Assembly: GCA_042091275.1 (NCBI GenBank)
Contig: JBELHR010000006.1
Span: 11,230 to 75,229 of the forward strand
Length of the DNA: 64,000 bases
Direction of reading: 5' to 3'
Origin: JBELHR01 sp042091275
GTDB lineage: Bacteria; Bacteroidota; Bacteroidia; Flavobacteriales; Flavobacteriaceae
The notes below the pieces were generated by a model. That model ran no database searches, had not been told where the DNA came from, and was given only the letters and a program-made list of their open reading frames with translations. Shown here piece by piece: positions 26,426 to 35,628 of this stretch (position 1 is the first letter of the stretch; every line of letters begins with the position of its first letter). A program made the position numbers and the translations under genes.

Positions 26426-27727
26426 ATGCATTATATACCTCAAATTCTTTTTTTACTAATTCTACTCGGTGGAGTTGGATTTTTTGCAAAAAACGTAAAA
26501 AGTCTTGTGCGAAACATAAAATTGGGTCGGGCAGTTAACAGAACCGACCGAAAATCCGAACGACTCGGAAATATGGTCAAGATTGCTCTCGGACAATCTA
26601 AAATGGTCAGAAGACCGGTATCGGGAATTTTACACATAGTGGTATATGTAGGTTTTATCCTTATCAATATCGAAGTTCTAGAAATAGTTATAGATGGTCT
26701 CTTAGGTACACATAGAATTTTCTTGGAACCTCTGGGTTCTTCAATTTATGGGTTTTTAGTAGGAACCTTTGAAGTTTTAGCACTTTTGGTTTTAGTTGCT
26801 GTTGTTGTATTTTGGTTGCGAAGAAATGCGCTAAAAATCGCAAGATTTTGGTCCTCTGAAATGAAGGGATGGCCAAAAGATGATGCTAATTATATCTTGT
26901 ATTTTGAAGTAGTTTTGATGTCCTTATTTCTTGTGATGAATGCTACAGATACTGGAATTCAGACCGCTGGTATTGGGAACCCAATTAGCCAGTTTATCGC
27001 ACCGTGGTTTAGTTCACTCTCCGCAGATACACTACATATAGTGGAGCGTTCTGCTTGGTGGTTGCATATTGTAGGTATTTTAATTTTCTTAAATTATCTG
27101 TATTATTCCAAGCACTTACACATATTATTGGCTTTTCCAAATACCTATTTTGCGAATTTAAATCCACAAGGACAATTTGATAATTTGGAATCCGTTCAAA
27201 AAGAGGTGGAACTCATGATGGATCCAGATGCAGATCCTTATGCTGCTATGGATGAGGATGCTGGAGAACCGGAATCTTTTGGTGCCTCGGATGTTACCGA
27301 TTTGAGTTGGGTGCAAATAATGAATGCCTATACTTGTACAGAATGTGGAAGATGTACTTCTTCTTGTCCTGCTAACGAAACAGGTAAAATGCTCTCTCCT
27401 AGAGCGATAATGATGAAGACAAGAGATCGCGCAGAGGAAGTAGGGAAGCTTCTCGATAAAGGAGAAGAAATAAATGAAGACAATAAATTACTTGGAAATT
27501 ATATAACTCCCGAAGAATTATGGGCGTGTACATCTTGTAATGCATGTGTGGAAGAATGTCCTGTTAATATAAATCCTTTATCTATTATCACGGATATGAG
27601 GAGATATATGGTGATGGAAGAATCTTCTGCTCCACAAGAGTTGAATATCATGATGACCAATATTGAAAATAACGGTGCTCCTTGGCAATACAATCAGATG
27701 GATCGCCTAAACTGGAAAGACGAATAA
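26426..27727 (+). CDS. Membrane-bound (Fe-S)-binding protein, HdrC/GlpC-like
   Basis: 433 residues. The N-terminal ~240 residues hold several membrane helices (HYIPQILFLLILLGGVGFF, ILHIVVYVGFILINIEVLEIV, FEVLALLVLVAVVVFWL, and others). The C-terminal part has two [4Fe-4S] motifs, CTECGRCTSSCPA and CTSCNACVEECPV. This layout resembles fused NarI-like membrane and HdrC-like ferredoxin domains that pass electrons between quinones and a CCG-domain partner. That partner follows 4 bp downstream. The physiological substrate cannot be read from sequence. Confidence 0.85.
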   Translation: MHYIPQILFLLILLGGVGFFAKNVKSLVRNIKLGRAVNRTDRKSERLGNMVKIALGQSKMVRRPVSGILHIVVYVGFILINIEVLEIVIDGLLGTHRIFLEPLGSSIYGFLVGTFEVLALLVLVAVVVFWLRRNALKIARFWSSEMKGWPKDDANYILYFEVVLMSLFLVMNATDTGIQTAGIGNPISQFIAPWFSSLSADTLHIVERSAWWLHIVGILIFLNYLYYSKHLHILLAFPNTYFANLNPQGQFDNLESVQKEVELMMDPDADPYAAMDEDAGEPESFGASDVTDLSWVQIMNAYTCTECGRCTSSCPANETGKMLSPRAIMMKTRDRAEEVGKLLDKGEEINEDNKLLGNYITPEELWACTSCNACVEECPVNINPLSIITDMRRYMVMEESSAPQELNIMMTNIENNGAPWQYNQMDRLNWKDE

Positions 27728-27731
27728 TATT

Positions 27732-28526
27732 ATGAGCGAGCAAATTAATCAAGTGCCTACTATGGCAGAAATGATGGCCCAAGGAAAAGAAGTTGATATC
27801 TTATTTTGGGTTGGTTGTGCAGGAAGTTTTGACGATAGAGCAAAAAAAATAACCAAGGCTTTTGTGAAATTATTGAATCACGCTGAAATTTCTTTTGCCG
27901 TTTTAGGAACGGAAGAGAGTTGTACAGGAGATCCCGCAAAGAGAGCTGGAAATGAAATGCTTTTTCAGATGCAAGCCGCTACCAACATCGAAGTGATGAA
28001 TGCCTACGATATTAAAAGAGTAGTCACAACCTGTCCTCATTGCTTTAATACTTTAAAGAACGAGTATCCTCAATTAGGAGGTAATTACGAAGTTATACAC
28101 CACACACAGCTGATAAACAAGCTTCTAAATGAAGGCAAGTTTCAGATTGAAGGCGGAGACTTCAAAGGGAGACGAATCACCTATCACGATCCATGTTATT
28201 TAGGAAGAGCTAATGATGTTTACGAGGCGCCAAGAGAACTAATTGAAAAGTTAGATGTGGCTTTGGTTGAAATGAAACGATGCAAGACAAAAGGCTTGTG
28301 TTGTGGAGCCGGTGGTGCGCAAATGTTTAAAGAAGCAGAACCCGGTAAAAAAGAAATTAATATCGAGCGTACCGAAGAAGCTTTGTCTACTGGGGCTAAA
28401 ATAGTTGCAACGGGCTGTCCTTTTTGTAATACAATGATTACAGATGGGGTCAAGAATAAAGAACAAGAAGCAGAGGTCAAAGTTATGGATCTTGCGGAAT
28501 TGGTAGCTCAAGCGGCAGATATATAA
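27732..28526 (+). CDS. (Fe-S)-binding protein with CCG domains, HdrB-like
   Basis: 264-residue soluble protein with two cysteine-rich CCG-type modules: GCAGSFDDRAKK ... TTCPHCFNTLKNEYP in the first half and HDPCYLGRANDVYEAPRE ... KGLCCGAGGAQMFKE ... ATGCPFCNTMITDGVK in the second. Such modules bind an unusual [4Fe-4S] cluster in heterodisulfide reductase HdrB, GlpC and LutA. It is almost certainly the partner of the preceding membrane Fe-S protein. menA follows after 4 bp, which places the pair in a quinone-related transcript. Confidence 0.88.
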   Translation: MSEQINQVPTMAEMMAQGKEVDILFWVGCAGSFDDRAKKITKAFVKLLNHAEISFAVLGTEESCTGDPAKRAGNEMLFQMQAATNIEVMNAYDIKRVVTTCPHCFNTLKNEYPQLGGNYEVIHHTQLINKLLNEGKFQIEGGDFKGRRITYHDPCYLGRANDVYEAPRELIEKLDVALVEMKRCKTKGLCCGAGGAQMFKEAEPGKKEINIERTEEALSTGAKIVATGCPFCNTMITDGVKNKEQEAEVKVMDLAELVAQAADI

Positions 28527-28530
28527 ATAG

Positions 28531-29430
28531 ATGCTTAAAACTTATATAGAGGCGGCAAGGCTGAGAACCTTGCCTCTCTCCATTTCTGGAATAATTGTAG
28601 CTGGTTTTCTGGCTCAATTCACAGGGGTATTTAATCTCCTAATATTTGTACTTTCTATATTAGTTACCCTGTCTTTTCAGATCTTGTCAAACTACGCCAA
28701 CGACTATGGCGACGGGGTAAAAGGAACGGATAATGAAAATCGAATCGGTCCTGCTAGAGCCATTCAATCTGGTGCTATTAGTCCTAGGCAACTCAAAAAA
28801 GTGATTGTTATCAACGGATTTGTTTCTGCCATCCTGAGTTTGACCCTAATTTATGTCTCCTTCGGAAGAGAGAATCTTCTTTTGACACTGGCTTTTATCG
28901 GTTTGGGAGCGGCGAGTATTTGGGCTGCTATTCGCTATACTGTCGGTGAAAAAGCATACGGTTATCGCGGTTTGGGAGATGTATTTGTTTTCTTGTTCTT
29001 CGGCTTGGTCAGTGTTCTTGGCGGTTACTTTTTATATGCAGAAAACTTTCAAATAGCCTTTGTGTTACCCGGGGTAAGTATTGGTTTGCTCAGTACGGCA
29101 GTTTTGAATCTAAATAACTTAAGAGATCGAGATTCGGATAAAATCTCCAACAAGATCACGGTAGTAGTAAGTTTAGGTGTCAAACGTGCTAAAATTTACC
29201 ATACCCTTCTCGTTTTAATCCCTCTTCTCTCGAGCCTAGCCTTTAATTATGTTTTTGATTTATTGGCTTTCCAAAACTTTATCTATCTGATTGCTTTTTT
29301 ACCTTTAATCCAAAATTTAGTAGTGGTTTGGAATAATACAGAAGCGGTTGATTTGGATCCGGAATTAAAAAAAGTAGCACTCAGCACTTTTCTCTATTCT
29401 TTGCTTTTTGGAATTTCCATCTCACTTTAA
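28531..29430 (+). CDS. menA: 1,4-dihydroxy-2-naphthoate polyprenyltransferase
   Basis: Integral membrane UbiA-family prenyltransferase of 299 residues that attaches the isoprenoid tail to DHNA, making demethylmenaquinone. RLRTLPLSISGIIVAGFLAQF starts the protein; the Asp-rich site is NDYGDGVKGTDNENRIGPARAIQSGAIS, and a second, NLRDRDSDKISNKITV, follows about 120 residues later. Eight to nine hydrophobic segments are seen. It opens a men cluster with menC and menE downstream. Confidence 0.95.
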   Translation: MLKTYIEAARLRTLPLSISGIIVAGFLAQFTGVFNLLIFVLSILVTLSFQILSNYANDYGDGVKGTDNENRIGPARAIQSGAISPRQLKKVIVINGFVSAILSLTLIYVSFGRENLLLTLAFIGLGAASIWAAIRYTVGEKAYGYRGLGDVFVFLFFGLVSVLGGYFLYAENFQIAFVLPGVSIGLLSTAVLNLNNLRDRDSDKISNKITVVVSLGVKRAKIYHTLLVLIPLLSSLAFNYVFDLLAFQNFIYLIAFLPLIQNLVVVWNNTEAVDLDPELKKVALSTFLYSLLFGISISL

Positions 29431-29463
29431 TATTTCGTACTTTCGATAGAAATAATTTAAGAT

Positions 29464-30141
29464 ATGGAAATACGTTTTTTAGGACATGCGTGTCTGTCTA
29501 TAGAGAGTAAAGGAAAACATTTAATCGTGGATCCTTTTATATCAGGTAATGAATTGGCAAAACACATAGATATAGATAGTTTGGAGGCAGACTATATTTT
29601 AATCACTCACGCCCATCAAGATCATGTTTTGGATGTGGAGCGAATCGCCGAGAGAACAGGTGCGACTATAGTTTCCAATTTTGAGATTGTCGAGTATTAT
29701 ACTAAAAAAGGTTTTAAAGGTCATCCAATGAATTTTGGAGGAAGCTGGGAATTTGATTTTGGTTTACTTCATTATTTACAAGCTCAGCATTCTAGTGTTT
29801 TTGCAGACGGCACTTATGGTGGAAATCCGGGAAGTTTTGTTTTGGAAGGAGAATCAAAAAATATTTATATCGCAGGAGATACTGCCCTGAGTATGGATAT
29901 GAAATTAATTCCTCTCTTTACAAAGTTGGATCTCGCTGTTTTACCCATAGGAGATAATTTTACTATGGGAATCAAACAAGCCCTTATGGCTGCCGAATTT
30001 GTAAACTGTAATCGTGTATTGGCTTATCATTACGATACCTTCGGCTATATTGTTTTGGATAAAGAATTGGCAAAATCCTCTTTTAATTTAAAAGATAAAG
30101 AACTCATTTTACTAGAAGTGGGAGATTATATAGAGGCCTAG
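29464..30141 (+). CDS. UPF0173-type metal-dependent hydrolase
   Basis: 225-residue metallo-beta-lactamase-fold protein. The metal-binding THAHQDH motif is in YILITHAHQDHVLDVERIA, with further ligands in YIAGDTALSMDM and the C-terminal LAYHYDTFGYI. UPF0173 proteins have no firmly assigned substrate. Its fixed place between menA and menC, with 33 bp and 1 bp spacers, suggests a job in menaquinone synthesis, for example thioester hydrolysis, but that is inference. Confidence 0.85.
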   Translation: MEIRFLGHACLSIESKGKHLIVDPFISGNELAKHIDIDSLEADYILITHAHQDHVLDVERIAERTGATIVSNFEIVEYYTKKGFKGHPMNFGGSWEFDFGLLHYLQAQHSSVFADGTYGGNPGSFVLEGESKNIYIAGDTALSMDMKLIPLFTKLDLAVLPIGDNFTMGIKQALMAAEFVNCNRVLAYHYDTFGYIVLDKELAKSSFNLKDKELILLEVGDYIEA

Positions 30142-30142
30142 T

Positions 30143-31201
30143 ATGATTCGAGCAAAATTTGCAAAATTACTTTTGGATTTTCACAGAGCCTCGGGAACTT
30201 CTCGAGGAGTTTTACGTCAAAAAGAAACCTTTATTTTAAGAATTCAAAGAGGGGATGAAATAGGCTATGGCGAATGCAACCTCTTTAGAGGTCTGAGCGC
30301 CGACGACTGCCCAGAATACGAATCCAAACTGCAATGGGTCTGTGATAATATTAATTTAGAACTCGCCGAATTACTTCGAGAGACTATGTTCTTTCCGTCA
30401 ATTCAATTTGGTTTGGAACAAGCCTTTCTCTCTTTGAATTCTGCAAACCCATTTCATCTTTTTTCTAGCTCATTTGTATCCGATCAGAGCGGTATTGGCA
30501 TAAATGGCTTGATCTGGATGGGAACGGAGGAGTTTATGTTAGAAGAAATCAAATCCAAATTAGAGAAAGGCTTCGATACCCTGAAAATGAAAATTGGTGC
30601 GATAGACTTTGAAACGGAAGTAGAATTACTTCGTGCAATACGCAAGGATTTTGATTCCGAGACGATAACACTTCGAGTGGATGCCAACGGCGGTTTCAAA
30701 GCCGAGAATGCTTTGGCTAAATTGGAAGTTTTAAAGGAATTAGACATTCATTCAATCGAACAACCGATTGCAAAAGGGGAGTGGTCCTCTATGGCTGAAC
30801 TCGCTGGGAATTCTCCAATACCTATTGCCTTGGATGAGGAATTGATAGGGGTTTTTCACGAGAGAGACAAAAGAGAGCTTCTCGAGTCCATTCGCCCTCA
30901 ATATATTATCCTAAAACCAGCTTTGGTCGGTGGTTTTCAAGGATCACTATCTTGGATGCGTATCGCAGATGATTTGGGTATTAAGTATTGGATAACATCT
31001 GCTCTCGAAAGCAATATCGGTTTAAATGCCATCGCCCAGTGGACTGCCACCTTAGATATAAACTTACCTCAAGGTTTGGGCACAGGAAGTCTATTTAAAA
31101 ATAACATTAATAGTCCTTTAGAGGTTGAAAAAGGATACCTATATTATGATTCCAAAAAAGATTGGGATTTAACTAAACTTGAAAATTTATTTTATGAATA
31201 A
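30143..31201 (+). CDS. menC: o-succinylbenzoate synthase
   Basis: Enolase-superfamily enzyme of 352 residues that dehydrates SHCHC to o-succinylbenzoate. Catalytic Lys in DTLKMKIGAIDFE, metal ligands in LRVDANGGF, SIEQPI and IALDEELIG, and the second Lys in YIILKPALVGGF. N-terminal capping domain about 1-110. It follows the UPF0173 gene by 1 bp and overlaps the next gene by 8 bp. Confidence 0.93.
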   Translation: MIRAKFAKLLLDFHRASGTSRGVLRQKETFILRIQRGDEIGYGECNLFRGLSADDCPEYESKLQWVCDNINLELAELLRETMFFPSIQFGLEQAFLSLNSANPFHLFSSSFVSDQSGIGINGLIWMGTEEFMLEEIKSKLEKGFDTLKMKIGAIDFETEVELLRAIRKDFDSETITLRVDANGGFKAENALAKLEVLKELDIHSIEQPIAKGEWSSMAELAGNSPIPIALDEELIGVFHERDKRELLESIRPQYIILKPALVGGFQGSLSWMRIADDLGIKYWITSALESNIGLNAIAQWTATLDINLPQGLGTGSLFKNNINSPLEVEKGYLYYDSKKDWDLTKLENLFYE

Positions 31202-32120
31202 TTCATTTATTGCACAAGTATACAAAGGAAAGAATTCTGTTGGTCGCTATGTAGCGGCACTATTTGTGATATTTATCTTTTGGCAGTTATTAGGGATAAT
31301 TCCCTTGTTTGCAATTGCGTCGGGCTATGCTCCTGATTCAGCTGCTTTTATGGAATCTATGCAGTCTAATTTTATGGGATTAGGTATTCCTAAAAGCCTT
31401 TATTTAGCAGGTCTTTTATTTACATTCGTATTTGCTTTTATCGGTTTGTATATCGCTGTCACACAAATTCACGGAAGATCCTTAAAATCAGTTATGACTT
31501 CGAGAGATACGTTTGATTGGACCCGTGTTAAATTTGGATTTGTCCTTTGGGGATTGGTTTTGTTGATAATGACCATTGCTGACCTTCTTATCAGACCGGA
31601 AGATTTTGTTTTGATTTTTGATTGGCAAAAGTTTCTAGTTTTAGCAGCTGTTGCTATCGCTCTGATACCAATTCAAACTACGTTTGAAGAGGTTTTGTTC
31701 CGAGGGTATTTTATGCAAGCCATCGGTGGATTGACCAAGAATAGATGGATACCTTTAATCCTAACTTCTGTAATTTTTGGCCTAGTTCACGGTGCAAATC
31801 CTGAAATTGACAAACTGGGACCTTTAGCCTTTGTCTTCTATATAGGTACGGGTTTTCTATTTGGTATTATGACGCTTATGGATGAAGGAATGGAACTATC
31901 GGTTGGCTTTCACGCGGTCAATAATCTTTTCGCAGCTTTGATGATTACCACAGATTGGACGGTTTTCCAAACCGATGCTGTCTTTATGGATGTTTCGGAA
32001 CCATCTATTAGCTGGCAAGCTTTTATACCGGTATTTATTATCTATCCGGTAATTCTTTATTTTATCGGTAGAAGATTGTCATGGACCGATTGGAAGGCAA
32101 AGTTATTCGGACCCATCTAA
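31194..32120 (+). CDS. CPBP family intramembrane metalloprotease
   Basis: 308-residue multi-pass membrane protein of the CAAX-processing/bacteriocin-protection (Abi) family. Family motifs: FEEVLFRGYFMQ (EExxxR), FGLVHGANPE (His) and GFHAVNNLF (HxxxN), each in a hydrophobic helix. ATG at 31194 overlaps the end of menC; menE follows with a one-base TAATG overlap. Its substrate is unknown, and its place in the men operon may be only transcriptional. Confidence 0.88.
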   Translation: MNNSFIAQVYKGKNSVGRYVAALFVIFIFWQLLGIIPLFAIASGYAPDSAAFMESMQSNFMGLGIPKSLYLAGLLFTFVFAFIGLYIAVTQIHGRSLKSVMTSRDTFDWTRVKFGFVLWGLVLLIMTIADLLIRPEDFVLIFDWQKFLVLAAVAIALIPIQTTFEEVLFRGYFMQAIGGLTKNRWIPLILTSVIFGLVHGANPEIDKLGPLAFVFYIGTGFLFGIMTLMDEGMELSVGFHAVNNLFAALMITTDWTVFQTDAVFMDVSEPSISWQAFIPVFIIYPVILYFIGRRLSWTDWKAKLFGPI

Positions 32121-33151
32121 TGTCTAAACTTCATTCTAGCTTTTCTATTTCGGGCAAATCCTTTTCGAGTGTCGAAAATTTGATTCGGTCACTAGAGGAT
32201 CAAAGCCAGAAGAATTTTTTAAGTCAATGGTTTGACGAATCTCAATATGTGACTGTTCAAACTTCAGGGAGTACCGGTATTCCAAAGGAACTTAGTTTGC
32301 CGAAGGAAGCTATGAGAGCGAGCGCATTGGCCACAGGACAGTTTTTTAATCTCGGCCCTGGTTCTAAAGTTTGGATCAATTTATCTGCGGATTATATTGC
32401 TGGAAAAATGATGTGGGTTAGAGCCTTGGAGTTGGGTTGGGAGGTGTATTTAAATTGTTCAAAGGGACTTTTCTTTGATTTTACAGCCTTAGTTCCACTT
32501 CAAGTTTATAAAATGAATGAGGAGCAACTCAATCAATTCGATCAAATACTGATTGGTGGTGGCGTATTTCGAACGGCTTATTTAAAGCAATTTAAAAATC
32601 TAAAAGCCAAGATTTTTTCCAGTTATGGAATGACAGAAACCATAAGTCATATCGCCATTCAATCTTTGTATCCGGAATTCAGAAATTACTATCAATGTCT
32701 AAAGGGTGTTGAAATTGGTTCTAATGACAAGTCTTGTTTATGGATATACGCCAATAGACTGAATTCCGAAAGAATTCAAACCAACGACCTCGTCGAAATT
32801 ATATCTGAATCCAAATTCCAGTGGTTGGGTAGGTTTGATAATGTGATTAATTCTGGTGGGGTGAAATTATTTCCAGAGACTTTGGAAAAAAAGTATTCTG
32901 CCTACACTACTGAAAACTTTTTCTTTTCAGGAGAGGGAGACAAAAAGCTAGGAACCCGTTTAATTTTAATTTTGGAAGGGGATGGGGAAGACCGAGATCC
33001 AAGAGATTCCGACAAGGTTCTTTTTAAGGAATTAGGTTTTACAGATTTTGAAATTCCCAAACGAATTTATTTTCTGAAAAAATTCATTTTTACAGAGACA
33101 AAAAAAATCCAACGTAACAAAACATTGGATTTAGTATATAAGAAACTTTAA
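32120..33151 (+). CDS. menE: o-succinylbenzoate-CoA ligase
   Basis: 343-residue AMP-forming acyl-CoA synthetase, shorter than the 450-500 residues of many MenE proteins because the N-terminal domain is reduced, as is common in Bacteroidota. VQTSGSTGIPKELSLP is the ATP loop, ISSYGMTET-like sequence appears as FSSYGMTETISHIA, and LGRFDNVINSGGVKLFPE is the hinge. The final NKTLDLVYKKL region lies near the catalytic-lysine domain, with IQRNK as candidate site. Start ATG at 32120 taken from the TAATG junction. Confidence 0.88.
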   Translation: MSKLHSSFSISGKSFSSVENLIRSLEDQSQKNFLSQWFDESQYVTVQTSGSTGIPKELSLPKEAMRASALATGQFFNLGPGSKVWINLSADYIAGKMMWVRALELGWEVYLNCSKGLFFDFTALVPLQVYKMNEEQLNQFDQILIGGGVFRTAYLKQFKNLKAKIFSSYGMTETISHIAIQSLYPEFRNYYQCLKGVEIGSNDKSCLWIYANRLNSERIQTNDLVEIISESKFQWLGRFDNVINSGGVKLFPETLEKKYSAYTTENFFFSGEGDKKLGTRLILILEGDGEDRDPRDSDKVLFKELGFTDFEIPKRIYFLKKFIFTETKKIQRNKTLDLVYKKL

Positions 33152-33154
33152 AGT

Positions 33155-33871
33155 TTAGGCCTCCATCGAGTGGTAGACGTTTTGTACATCGTCATCCTCT
33201 TCTAATTTTTCTAACAGTTTATCAATATCCGCTTGTTGTGCTTCGTCAACTTTTTTTGTTGTGGTAGGTATATATTCAAATCCAGATTGAAGAATTTCTA
33301 ATTTATTTTCTTCCAGGTAAGATTGAATTGCTCCGAATTGTCCGAAAGGTGCATATATCATGATACCGTCTTCGTCTTCAAAGATTTCCTCTACTTCAAA
33401 ATCGATAAGTTCTAGTTCAAAATCTTCTAAATCCATAGATAGATCTTCTCTTTTGACACGAAAATTACAAGTGTGATCAAACATAAAGATTACAGAACCA
33501 GAGGTTCCAAATGTACCGTCACATTTATTAAATGCAGCACGCACATTAGCAACTGTTCTATTGTTGTTGTCTGTAGCGGTCTCGACCAAAACAGCAATTC
33601 CGTGAGCAGCATATCCTTCAAATAGAACTTCCTTGTAGTTGGCAGTATTTTTGTCAGAGGCTTTTTTAATAGCCCTTTCCACATTGTCCTTAGGCATATT
33701 TGCAGCCTTGGCATTTTGGATGACAGCTCTCAGTCTCGAGTTGGAATCGGGATTAGGTCCTCCTTCTTTAACCGCCATGACAATATCTTTACCAATACGA
33801 GTAAAAGTTTTGGCCATAGCAGACCAGCGTTTCATTTTTCTAGCTTTCCTAAATTCAAAGGCTCTTCCCAT
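33155..33871 (-). CDS. YebC/PmpR family regulator (TACO1-like)
   Basis: 238-residue YebC-family protein. The N-terminus MGRAFEFRKARKMKRWSAMAKTFTRIGKDI is the DNA/RNA-facing domain, with GPNPDSNSRLRAVIQNAKAANMPKDNVERAIKKA following. The C-terminal acidic domains include LLEKLEEDDDVQNVYHSMEA. The family is linked to transcription control and to relief of ribosome stalling at proline stretches. Convergent with menE (3 bp apart). Confidence 0.93.
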   Translation of the reverse strand: MGRAFEFRKARKMKRWSAMAKTFTRIGKDIVMAVKEGGPNPDSNSRLRAVIQNAKAANMPKDNVERAIKKASDKNTANYKEVLFEGYAAHGIAVLVETATDNNNRTVANVRAAFNKCDGTFGTSGSVIFMFDHTCNFRVKREDLSMDLEDFELELIDFEVEEIFEDEDGIMIYAPFGQFGAIQSYLEENKLEILQSGFEYIPTTTKKVDEAQQADIDKLLEKLEEDDDVQNVYHSMEA

Positions 33872-33895
33872 AGTAAAATTCTAATTTTAGTCGGT

Positions 33896-33903
33896 CAAAA
33901 ATA
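33896..33903 (-). promoter_or_regulatory. Candidate -7 box for the yebC-like gene
   Basis: Minus-strand TATTTTTG is a perfect TAnnTTTG box 24 bases upstream of the start codon. No TTG is seen at the -33 distance, which lies inside the neighbouring carboxylase gene. Confidence 0.35.
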
Positions 33904-33908
33904 ATAAA

Positions 33909-35537
33909 TTATACCTGAATTACGCCCATGTTGAAAGGCTTTTCTATCGGTGCGTGGTCAGCTGCTTCAATTCCCATGGAAATCCACTTTCTCGTATCTG
34001 TTGGTCTGATAATAGCGTCTGTCCAAAGTCTCGCTGCTGCATAGTAAGGCGATGTTTGTTCGTCGTAACGGCTCTGAATTTTATCTAAAATTTCAGCTTC
34101 TTTTTCCGCACTAATTTTTTCACCTTGAGCTTCGAGTTTTGCTTTTTCCATTTGCAATAGAACCTTTGCTGCTTGGGCTCCACCCATAACCGCTAAACGT
34201 GCAGATGGCCAAGCGAAAATAAGTCTTGGATCATAGGCTTTACCACACATTGCATAATTTCCGGCTCCGTAGGAATTTCCGACGATTACCGTAAATTTTG
34301 GAACTACAGAATTACTGACTGCATTGACCATTTTGGCACCGTCCTTAATAATTCCACCGTGCTCGCTCTTGGATCCTACCATAAAGCCAGTGACATCTTG
34401 TAAAAAGACTAGTGGAATTTTCTTTTGGTTACAATTTGCTATAAAACGAGTTGCCTTGTCCGCAGAATCGCTGTAAATCACTCCACCAAATTGCATTTCT
34501 TTTTTAGCATTCTTTACCATTTTTCTTTGATTGGCAACTATTCCAACAGCCCATCCGTCTATTCGAGCATAGGCACAGATCAAAGTCTTTCCATAATCCT
34601 CTTTGTAAAGTTCTATACTATCTGCATCGATTATTCTGTGGATAATTTCTAAACTGTCATAGGGATCTGTTCGGAGTTTTGGCAATACTCCAAATATTTC
34701 TTCTACATCCTTTTCTGGCATTTTAGCTTCGATTCGACTGAATCCAGCTTTTGGATTAGAGCCTAATTTATCTAGGATATTTTTGATCTTATCCAAGGCA
34801 TCTTTATCGTCTTTTGCCTTGTAGTCTGCTACTCCGGACAATTCATTGTGGGTGGTCGCACCTCCCAATGTTTCATTGTCTATAGATTCGCCTATTGCAG
34901 CTTTTACCAAATAACTTCCCGCTAAAAAGATACTAGCGGTTTTGTCTACCATGATGGCCTCATCACTCATGATCGGTAAGTAGGCCCCTCCTGCAACGCA
35001 ACTGCCCATTACTGCAGAAATCTGGGTAATACCCATACTGCTCATCTTAGCATTGTTGCTGAATATTCGTCCAAAGTGTTCTTTGTCTGGGAAAATTTCG
35101 TCTTGCATAGGTAAGAAAACTCCAGCGCTATCCACGAGGTAAATAATTGGTAATTTATTTTCCATGGCTATCTCTTGTGCTCTGAGATTCTTTTTTCCTG
35201 TCATAGGAAACCAGGCACCAGCCTTGACAGTTGCATCATTGGCAACAACAATACATTGTCTTCCCTTAATATATCCGATTACACAAACCACCCCAGCACT
35301 AGGGCATCCTCCGTACTCTTTATACATACCGTCAGCGGCAAGGGCTCCAATTTCAATTTGATCAGCACCTCGATCCAAAAGATACTCTATTCTCTCTCTT
35401 GCGGTCATTTTTCCCTTGGCATGGGTCTTGTCTATTTTCTTTTTTCCACCTCCTTGGTAGACCTTATTAAGTTTATTTCTGAGTTCTGCGTATAGTAATT
35501 TGTTACTGTCTTCGTTTTTGTTGAAGTTGAGATCCAT
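33909..35537 (-). CDS. Acyl-CoA carboxylase carboxyltransferase subunit (beta), MccB-like
   Basis: 542-residue carboxyltransferase subunit of a biotin-dependent acyl-CoA carboxylase. GKMTARERIEYLLDRGA, VVANDATVKAGAWFPMTGKKNLRAQEIA and CVAGGAYLPIMSDEAIMVDKTASIFLAGSYLVKAAIGE resemble methylcrotonoyl-CoA carboxylase beta more than propionyl-CoA carboxylase. The second half has GFMVGSKSEHGGIIKDGAKMV and GNSYGAGNYAMCGKAYDPRLIFAWP. The biotin carboxylase partner is not adjacent. Leucine breakdown is the likely pathway, but substrate choice is inference. Confidence 0.88.
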   Translation of the reverse strand: MDLNFNKNEDSNKLLYAELRNKLNKVYQGGGKKKIDKTHAKGKMTARERIEYLLDRGADQIEIGALAADGMYKEYGGCPSAGVVCVIGYIKGRQCIVVANDATVKAGAWFPMTGKKNLRAQEIAMENKLPIIYLVDSAGVFLPMQDEIFPDKEHFGRIFSNNAKMSSMGITQISAVMGSCVAGGAYLPIMSDEAIMVDKTASIFLAGSYLVKAAIGESIDNETLGGATTHNELSGVADYKAKDDKDALDKIKNILDKLGSNPKAGFSRIEAKMPEKDVEEIFGVLPKLRTDPYDSLEIIHRIIDADSIELYKEDYGKTLICAYARIDGWAVGIVANQRKMVKNAKKEMQFGGVIYSDSADKATRFIANCNQKKIPLVFLQDVTGFMVGSKSEHGGIIKDGAKMVNAVSNSVVPKFTVIVGNSYGAGNYAMCGKAYDPRLIFAWPSARLAVMGGAQAAKVLLQMEKAKLEAQGEKISAEKEAEILDKIQSRYDEQTSPYYAAARLWTDAIIRPTDTRKWISMGIEAADHAPIEKPFNMGVIQV

Positions 35538-35558
35538 TTATCGTTGATTTTAGTGGGA

Positions 35559-35587
35559 CTAATTTACGAATTTTAGGGAGGCAACAA
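35559..35587 (-). promoter_or_regulatory. Candidate promoter of the carboxylase gene
   Basis: On the minus strand, TTG (35587-35585), an 18-base spacer and TAAATTAG (35566-35559), one mismatch from TAnnTTTG. It sits 22 bases before the start codon. Confidence 0.35.
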
Positions 35588-35601
35588 AAAAACAAACCCC
35601 C

Positions 35602-35619
35602 TATTTACCTAGGTAAATA
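35602..35619. promoter_or_regulatory. 18-bp palindromic operator candidate
   Basis: Perfect palindrome TATTTACCTAGGTAAATA. It ends 9 bases before the -7 box of the doxX operon, so it covers the -33 position. The operon ends with a marR gene, and MarR dimers bind palindromes of about this size, often autoregulating. Binding itself is inferred. Confidence 0.6.
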
Positions 35620-35628
35620 AAAAAAGTA

